The notes below the pieces were generated by a model that did no database searches, was not told where the DNA came from, and worked only from the letters and a program-made list of their open reading frames with translations. Below, piece after piece: positions 5,478-9,616 of a DNA stretch of 9,616 nt. Numbering within the stretch: the stretch's first letter is position 1; each line of letters starts with the position of its first letter. The position numbers were made by a program, and so were the translations under genes. This DNA is from Maricaulis sp. (GTDB lineage: Bacteria; Pseudomonadota; Alphaproteobacteria; Caulobacterales; Maricaulaceae), in the NCBI GenBank assembly GCA_002694345.1, contig NZLV01000217.1:1-9616 (forward strand), read 5' to 3'.

Positions 5478-7106
5478 GTGATCCGCACTGCATTTTTGAA
5501 GACCGTTCTTGTCACCGCTTCCGCACTCGCCCTGGCGAGCTGTGGTGGTGGATCGCCGGTTGATTCCGACAATATCATCCTGCACCGGGGCAATACGGCC
5601 GAGCCGCTGTCCCTCGACCCGCACAAGGCGAGCGGCACGTGGGAAAACCACATCATCGGCGACATGTTCATCGGTCTGTTCACCGAGGACGCCAATGGCG
5701 CGCCGGTCCCCGGCATGGCGGAAAGCTGGGACGTCTCCGAAGACGGCCTGACCTGGACCTTCCATCTGCGCGAAGCCAGCTGGTCGGACGGTGTGCCGGT
5801 CACAGCCAACGATTTCGTGTTTGCCTGGCGCCGGATCGCCGCGCCGGAAACCGGTGCGCAGTACGTCTCCCTGCTGTATCCGATCGCCGGCATGGAAGCC
5901 GCCACGCGCGGTGAGGGCCCGATCGACGCGATCGGCGTCCGGGCGATCGATGATCGTACGCTGGAAGTCAGCCTGGAAAATCCGGCCCCCTATCTGCCGG
6001 GCCTCCTGACCCACTACACCAGCTTCCCGCTGCCGCAGCATGTGGTCGAGCAATATGGCGATGAATGGGTGCGTCCGGCCAATATCCAGGTCAATGGCGC
6101 CTATCGCCTGGAAGACTGGCGGACCAACAACTTCGTCCACCTGGTGCGGAATACCGGCTTCTTCGACAATGACAATGTCTGCATCGACGACGTCTATTAC
6201 TATCCGACCGTCGACAACTCCGCTGCCGGCCGTCGCGTCCGCAATGGCGAGCTGCACATCAACAACAACTTCCCGGGTCAGCAGCTGGACTTCCTGAACC
6301 GGGAAATCCCGGACTATGTCCGCATCGCGCCTTACATGGGCACGATCTACTTCTCCATGAACACGACGCTCGACATCTTCTCCGACCCGAATGTGCGCAA
6401 TGCGCTGGGCATGTCGATCGACCGTCACTTCATTGCTGATGAAATCCTGCGTGCAGGCTTCCAGCCGGCCTATTCCCTGGTTCCGCCGGGCGTCGCCAAC
6501 TATCCGGGCGGTGTTGAGGCCGCTTGGTCCGACACGCCGATCGAGGAACGCCGCGCCGAGGCCCGTGCCCTACTTGAGGCGGCCGGGTTCGGTCCGGACA
6601 ATCCGCTGCGGTTCGAATACACCTACCGCGCCACGGGCGATAATCCGCGGATCGCGCCGGTGGTTCAGAATGACTGGTCGGCCATCGCCGATTGGGTCCA
6701 GCCGGAGCTGATCGTCAACGACACGCAGATCCACTACGACAATCTGCGCGCCAATGATTTCCAGATCGCCGATGGCGGCTGGATCGCCGACTATAACGAC
6801 GCCTACAACTTCCTCTTCCTGGGTGAGTACCGCTCGGTTCCGATGAACTATTCGCGCTACAACAACCCGGCCTATGACGAGATGGTCACGGCCGCCAATC
6901 GCGAGCTGGACCCGGTTGTCCGCGGCGACATGATGGCCCAGGCCGAGCAGATGCTGGTCGACGACATGCCGATCATCCCGATCGTCTACTATGTCTCGAA
7001 AAACCTCGTGAACCCGGACGTGGTTGGCTGGGAAGACAATATCGTCGACATCCACCGCACGCGCTATATGTGCCTGTCGAGTGCGATGGAGGGTGCGGCG
7101 GAATAA
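5478..7106 (+). CDS. oppA: Peptide ABC transporter substrate-binding lipoprotein, OppA type
   Basis: This 542-residue protein belongs to the family 5 extracellular solute-binding proteins, which capture peptides in the periplasm and deliver them to OppB/OppC. The GTG start at 5478 is preceded by a strong ribosome site (GGAGGGGAG, nine bases away). A lipoprotein signal is plain: a hydrophobic stretch 5-20 and the lipobox L19-A20-S21-C22, followed by GGG and no aspartate at +2. The family signature is at about 79-120: GMAESWDVSEDGLTWTFHLR, SWSDGVPVTANDFVFAWRRI. Other typical parts are RNALGMSIDRHFIADEILRAGFQPAYSLVPPG in the middle and the late NNPAYDEMVTAANRELDP. Length and domain content are normal. 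The gene is separated from oppBC by a convergent gene and a terminator, so it is transcribed independently. Its peptide preference cannot be read by eye. Confidence 0.94.
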   Translation: MIRTAFLKTVLVTASALALASCGGGSPVDSDNIILHRGNTAEPLSLDPHKASGTWENHIIGDMFIGLFTEDANGAPVPGMAESWDVSEDGLTWTFHLREASWSDGVPVTANDFVFAWRRIAAPETGAQYVSLLYPIAGMEAATRGEGPIDAIGVRAIDDRTLEVSLENPAPYLPGLLTHYTSFPLPQHVVEQYGDEWVRPANIQVNGAYRLEDWRTNNFVHLVRNTGFFDNDNVCIDDVYYYPTVDNSAAGRRVRNGELHINNNFPGQQLDFLNREIPDYVRIAPYMGTIYFSMNTTLDIFSDPNVRNALGMSIDRHFIADEILRAGFQPAYSLVPPGVANYPGGVEAAWSDTPIEERRAEARALLEAAGFGPDNPLRFEYTYRATGDNPRIAPVVQNDWSAIADWVQPELIVNDTQIHYDNLRANDFQIADGGWIADYNDAYNFLFLGEYRSVPMNYSRYNNPAYDEMVTAANRELDPVVRGDMMAQAEQMLVDDMPIIPIVYYVSKNLVNPDVVGWEDNIVDIHRTRYMCLSSAMEGAAE

Positions 7107-7115
7107 TCCTGCCGC

Positions 7116-7145
7116 TTGCCAGAACAAGCCCCGTCGACCTAGCTT
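7116..7145 (+). promoter_or_regulatory. Candidate promoter of the DUF3667 gene inside the oppA terminator
   Basis: TTGCCA (7116-7121) and TAGCTT (7140-7145) are 18 bases apart and match the sigma-70 type boxes moderately. Initiation near 7152 would produce a short leader that contains only the right arm of the terminator hairpin, so the hairpin could not form in that transcript. The gene needs some such promoter if the terminator works. The box matches are only moderate. Confidence 0.25.
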
Positions 7146-7177
7146 GTGCGTAACAGGTTCAGGTCGCGGGGCTTTTT
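7126..7177 (+). terminator. Rho-independent terminator of oppA, overlapping the next gene's leader
   Basis: AAGCCCCG (7126-7133) pairs with CGGGGCTT (7167-7174). After a bulged T at 7134, CGACCT (7135-7140) pairs with AGGTCG (7161-7166). The loop is 20 bases and the stem runs into TTTTTC (7173-7178). It lies 19 bases after the oppA stop and ends right at the start codon of the following gene. Confidence 0.8.
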
Positions 7178-7178
7178 C

Positions 7179-8408
7179 ATGTCGGGTGGGGATACAGTCA
7201 CGGATGCCGTCATCGGCGGTGCCGCCGAGGGCGGGGTGGGCGATGCCATCCACGCATCCAAGCGCAAGAAGAACCAGCACTTCTCCATGTTCAAATCGCC
7301 GACCCCGGACGGCGATTGTTCCAATTGCGGGACCCGGCTGTCCGGTCCAGTCTGCCATAGTTGCGGCCAGACTTCCGACACTTTCCACCGTCCCGTCTGG
7401 GACCTCTTCATGGATGTCGTTGACGGTCTGCTGGGCCTTGAAGGCCGGTTGTGGCGCACCCTGCCAGCCCTGATGTTCCGCCCGGGCGCGGTGACCAAGG
7501 CCTACCTGTCCGGCGTTCGGGCCCGCTATGTCATGCCCTTCCGGCTCTATCTGACGGCCAGCCTGGTCTTCTTCCTGGCCTTCTCCATGGTCAATGCGGG
7601 GGGAGGCGATGACGCCACGCCAGTGGTCATGGATGAGGCGGCCATTGAAGCCTCGCAGGCCGGGCTGGAGGAGGCGCGGGAAGATCTTGAAGCCTTGCCG
7701 CCTGCGTTACGGGGCCCTGCCCTCGCCGGGATCGAGAATGCCGAGGCCAATCTCGCCGAGGCGGCGGAGGAGGAGCCTCTGACGGATGAGGAGATGCTTC
7801 AGCGCGCCCTCGAGGACCGTGAGGGGATGAAAGACAATATCCGCCGGGCCCTGTTGCCGGAAGACTATCCCGACGAGGAACCGGCCGCAGAGGGCGAGGT
7901 GGAAACCGTCGACATGGATGGTTGGACCATGAGTTTCGGCGATGTGTCGGGGATGCCCTACTGGGCCCGTGAACGTCTGGCCGACGGGGCGGACCGGATT
8001 GTCGATACCCAGGGCGAAGCGCTTTGGAATGCCATGAAGACCTGGGCGCCGCGCTTGCTGTTCGCGCTATTGCCGATCTATGCGCTGTTCCTGGCCGTGA
8101 CGCATTTCTACAAGAAGGGGCTGTTCTTCTACGACCATCTGGTCGTGTCGCTGCATTTCCATGCCTTCCTCTTCTTCCAATTCCTGCTGCTCGGCGTGAT
8201 CAGCCTCGCGATCGGGCCGGGATGGGCGATCCTCGCCTTCCTGCTGTGGTCGAACTACTACCTCTATCGCATCCATCGCAGCGTCTATGATCATGGCCGG
8301 ATCTCTTCCTTCCTGCGCACGCTCTTCCTCGATTTCATCTACATGATCGTGCTCACCTTCGGCTTCGTGATCCTGCTCTTCATCGGGGTGTTCACCGCCG
8401 CCGGCTGA
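7179..8408 (+). CDS. DUF3667 zinc-ribbon membrane protein
   Basis: I chose the ATG at 7179 (409 aa). A GTG at 7146 is in frame but lies inside the terminator loop without a ribosome site, and later starts at about 7236 or 7287 are also possible. A four-cysteine zinc ribbon is clear: C47-x2-C50-x8-C59-x2-C62, followed by the DUF3667 pattern FHRPVWDLFMDVVDGLLGLEGRLWRTLPALMFRPGAVTKAYLSGVRARYVMPFRLYL (69-125). Membrane segments lie at about 121-138, 291-308, 328-345, 345-362 and 384-405, with DHLVVSLHFHAFLFF (319-333) typical of the C-terminal part. Between the first and second membrane segments is an acidic, Ala/Glu-rich insertion of roughly 110 residues (145-255). The family function is unknown; it may be a membrane protein with a cytoplasmic metal-binding head. 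The gene stands alone between two terminators. Confidence 0.87.
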   Translation: MSGGDTVTDAVIGGAAEGGVGDAIHASKRKKNQHFSMFKSPTPDGDCSNCGTRLSGPVCHSCGQTSDTFHRPVWDLFMDVVDGLLGLEGRLWRTLPALMFRPGAVTKAYLSGVRARYVMPFRLYLTASLVFFLAFSMVNAGGGDDATPVVMDEAAIEASQAGLEEAREDLEALPPALRGPALAGIENAEANLAEAAEEEPLTDEEMLQRALEDREGMKDNIRRALLPEDYPDEEPAAEGEVETVDMDGWTMSFGDVSGMPYWARERLADGADRIVDTQGEALWNAMKTWAPRLLFALLPIYALFLAVTHFYKKGLFFYDHLVVSLHFHAFLFFQFLLLGVISLAIGPGWAILAFLLWSNYYLYRIHRSVYDHGRISSFLRTLFLDFIYMIVLTFGFVILLFIGVFTAAG

Positions 8409-8430
8409 GCAGTCCTGTCCGGCACGCACA

Positions 8431-8461
8431 AAAAAAGGGCCTGCAATCGCAGGCCCTTTTG
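8431..8461. terminator. Bidirectional rho-independent terminator between the DUF3667 gene and sppA
   Basis: AAAAGGGCCTGC (8433-8444) pairs perfectly with GCAGGCCCTTTT (8449-8460) around the four-base loop AATC. The A run at the left and T run at the right allow it to act on both strands. It lies 22 bases after the DUF3667 stop and about 24 bases beyond the sppA stop. Confidence 0.92.
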
Positions 8462-8484
8462 CTGTTGGCGGCGCGAGGATCCGG

Positions 8485-9616
8485 CTAGTGCGGAACCTGG
8501 CTCGTCGTGCGCATCTGCACGCCGGTCTGCTGGCTGGCCTGGCGGGCCTGCAGGGCGGCCTGCACTTCCGGCAATTCCATCAGGGCATTCAGGCGGGCTG
8601 CGGTCTCGGCCGTGTCCGCAGTGACACCGAACATCTCCTGGAAGGCTTCCAGCGGCGTCCGCTCGCGCGGGAAGCGGCGCAGGCGGACATCACTCTCTGG
8701 GGCGATGCCGGCCAGCTGCTTGGCGACGGCAACGGCGTCGCGGAAGCCGCCGATCTCGTCGACCAGACCCAGATCCAGCGCCTGGGCGCCGGTCCAGACG
8801 CGACCGCGGGCGATTTCCAGGACCCGCTCCAGCGGCAGGTCGCGGCCATCGGCCACGCGCTGGGTGAAGTCCTCATAGACCTGTTCCATCTGGGCGCGGT
8901 AGGCCGCGCGCTGGGTCTCCGTCCAGGCCTCGGCACTGGACATCGCCGTGGCGTATTCGCCGCCGACAGAGACCGTCTCCACATTCAGGCCGACCATGTC
9001 GAACGTCCCGTCCAGCACGACTTTGCCGCCCAGGACACCGATCGAGCCGGTCAGCGTGGTGGCGTGGGCCAGGACGTAGTCGGCCGGGGCGGCGATGTAA
9101 TACCCGCCGGACGCGGCCAGCGAGGCCATCGTCACCACGACCGGCTTGCCGGCTTCGCGGGCCCGGTTGATGGCAAACCAGATCTGGTCGGAGGCAATGG
9201 CGGAACCGCCGGGCGAGTCGACGCGGACCACGATCGCCCGGACTTGCGGATCATTGGCCGCGTCGAGAATTGCCTCGGCCATGAAGTCGCCGCCGATCAT
9301 TTCCTCGCCGCCGAACGGACCGGACTGGCCGGACCCGGTGACGATGGCGCCCTGGCCCTCGATCAGGGCGATGACGGGCGCATTGCTCCAGGCCGGGACA
9401 GCCTCGGCGTGATAATCGGACAGGGTGATGAATTCAGCACCCGGACCCGCCTGGCCCAGCGCGGCTTCGCGCGCTTCCACGACATGGCCGAGATGATCGA
9501 CCAGGCCGGCGTCCAGCGCTTCCTCGGCAGAGTGCGGGGCGGTTTCAAACAGGCCGCGCACCGTGTCGGCGTCGAAGCCGCGGTCTGCCGCGATCGAGGC
9601 AACTGCCGTGTCATAG
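8485..9616 (-). CDS. sppA: Signal peptide peptidase SppA, 67K type (5' partial)
   Basis: The frame is open to the right edge, giving 376 visible C-terminal residues; a GTG at 9561 is internal. SppA is an inner-membrane serine protease of family S49 that degrades cleaved signal peptides. The visible part starts in the end of the N-terminal repeat (VDHLGHVVEAREAALG) and contains the whole C-terminal S49 domain: VRAIVVRVDSPGGSAIASDQIW (125-146), the nucleophile loop MASLAASGGYYIAAPADYVLA (163-183) with the catalytic serine at visible residue 169 (codon 9109-9111), TLTGSIGVLGGK (187-198) and GRVWTGAQALDLGLVDEIGGF (271-291). The catalytic lysine of the long form lies in the N-terminal half, outside the window. 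The C-terminal tail is Gln/Ala-rich. The two-repeat layout argues for the long 67K form and against the short 36K form. It is convergent with the DUF3667 gene. Confidence 0.93.
   Translation of the reverse strand, partial: YDTAVASIAADRGFDADTVRGLFETAPHSAEEALDAGLVDHLGHVVEAREAALGQAGPGAEFITLSDYHAEAVPAWSNAPVIALIEGQGAIVTGSGQSGPFGGEEMIGGDFMAEAILDAANDPQVRAIVVRVDSPGGSAIASDQIWFAINRAREAGKPVVVTMASLAASGGYYIAAPADYVLAHATTLTGSIGVLGGKVVLDGTFDMVGLNVETVSVGGEYATAMSSAEAWTETQRAAYRAQMEQVYEDFTQRVADGRDLPLERVLEIARGRVWTGAQALDLGLVDEIGGFRDAVAVAKQLAGIAPESDVRLRRFPRERTPLEAFQEMFGVTADTAETAARLNALMELPEVQAALQARQASQQTGVQMRTTSQVPH

Noticed and set aside
5348..5905. N-terminal extension of the exported unknown protein into the oppA coding region
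   Set aside because: The extension would bury the clear signal peptide MKSRLLVVLSPLVLIAPVEA and run antisense through the oppA start. The start at 5347 is better.
5379..6428. Minus-strand open frame of 349 codons opposite the first half of oppA
   Set aside because: It is an antisense shadow of a well-supported gene; the Val/Ile/Asp-rich product has no recognisable family.
6570..7388. Minus-strand open frame of 272 codons across the end of oppA and the start of the DUF3667 gene
   Set aside because: It crosses a terminator and two real genes on the other strand and has no signature of its own.

Overview
The window is a compact, GC-rich stretch of bacterial chromosome. Nine protein-coding genes are supported, two of them cut by the window edges. 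Codon use (strong G/C third positions), a lipoprotein-type peptide-binding protein, a DUF1499 protein and a DUF3667 protein suggest an alphaproteobacterium. The general feel is of the Maricaulis/Caulobacter side of the class, but this is an impression from sequence style and is not proven. No rRNA, tRNA, CRISPR array, insertion sequence or phage gene was seen. I found no clear new defence or mobile system; this looks like ordinary core or housekeeping chromosome with some interesting regulatory details.

Left part (1-2483): the tail of a membrane-anchored DUF1499 protein runs rightward and meets a leftward two-gene operon end to end, the two stop codons sharing one CTAG. The operon encodes an ATP-grasp-like protein and a metallo-beta-lactamase-fold hydrolase of the LACTB2 type, joined by an ATGA overlap. 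A plausible leftward promoter sits just upstream, with an inverted repeat overlapping its -35 box.

Middle part (2596-7177): a short exported peptide gene is followed by the two permease genes of an Opp/Dpp-type peptide ABC transporter (oppB-oppC, 1-nt overlap). A strong bidirectional terminator follows, then a leftward gene for a small exported protein of unknown function. Divergent from that is oppA, a lipoprotein peptide-binding protein with its own terminator. Transport logic: OppA captures the peptide in the periplasm and OppB/OppC form the channel. The two ATPase genes (oppD/oppF) that must power it are not in the window.

Right part (7179-9616): a DUF3667 zinc-ribbon membrane protein starts almost inside the oppA terminator. 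A second strong bidirectional terminator separates it from the convergent 3' part of sppA (signal peptide peptidase, long 67K-type form), whose beginning lies beyond the right edge. Intergenic gaps are all short (at most about 130 bp), so no gene-free stretch exceeds 300 bases.
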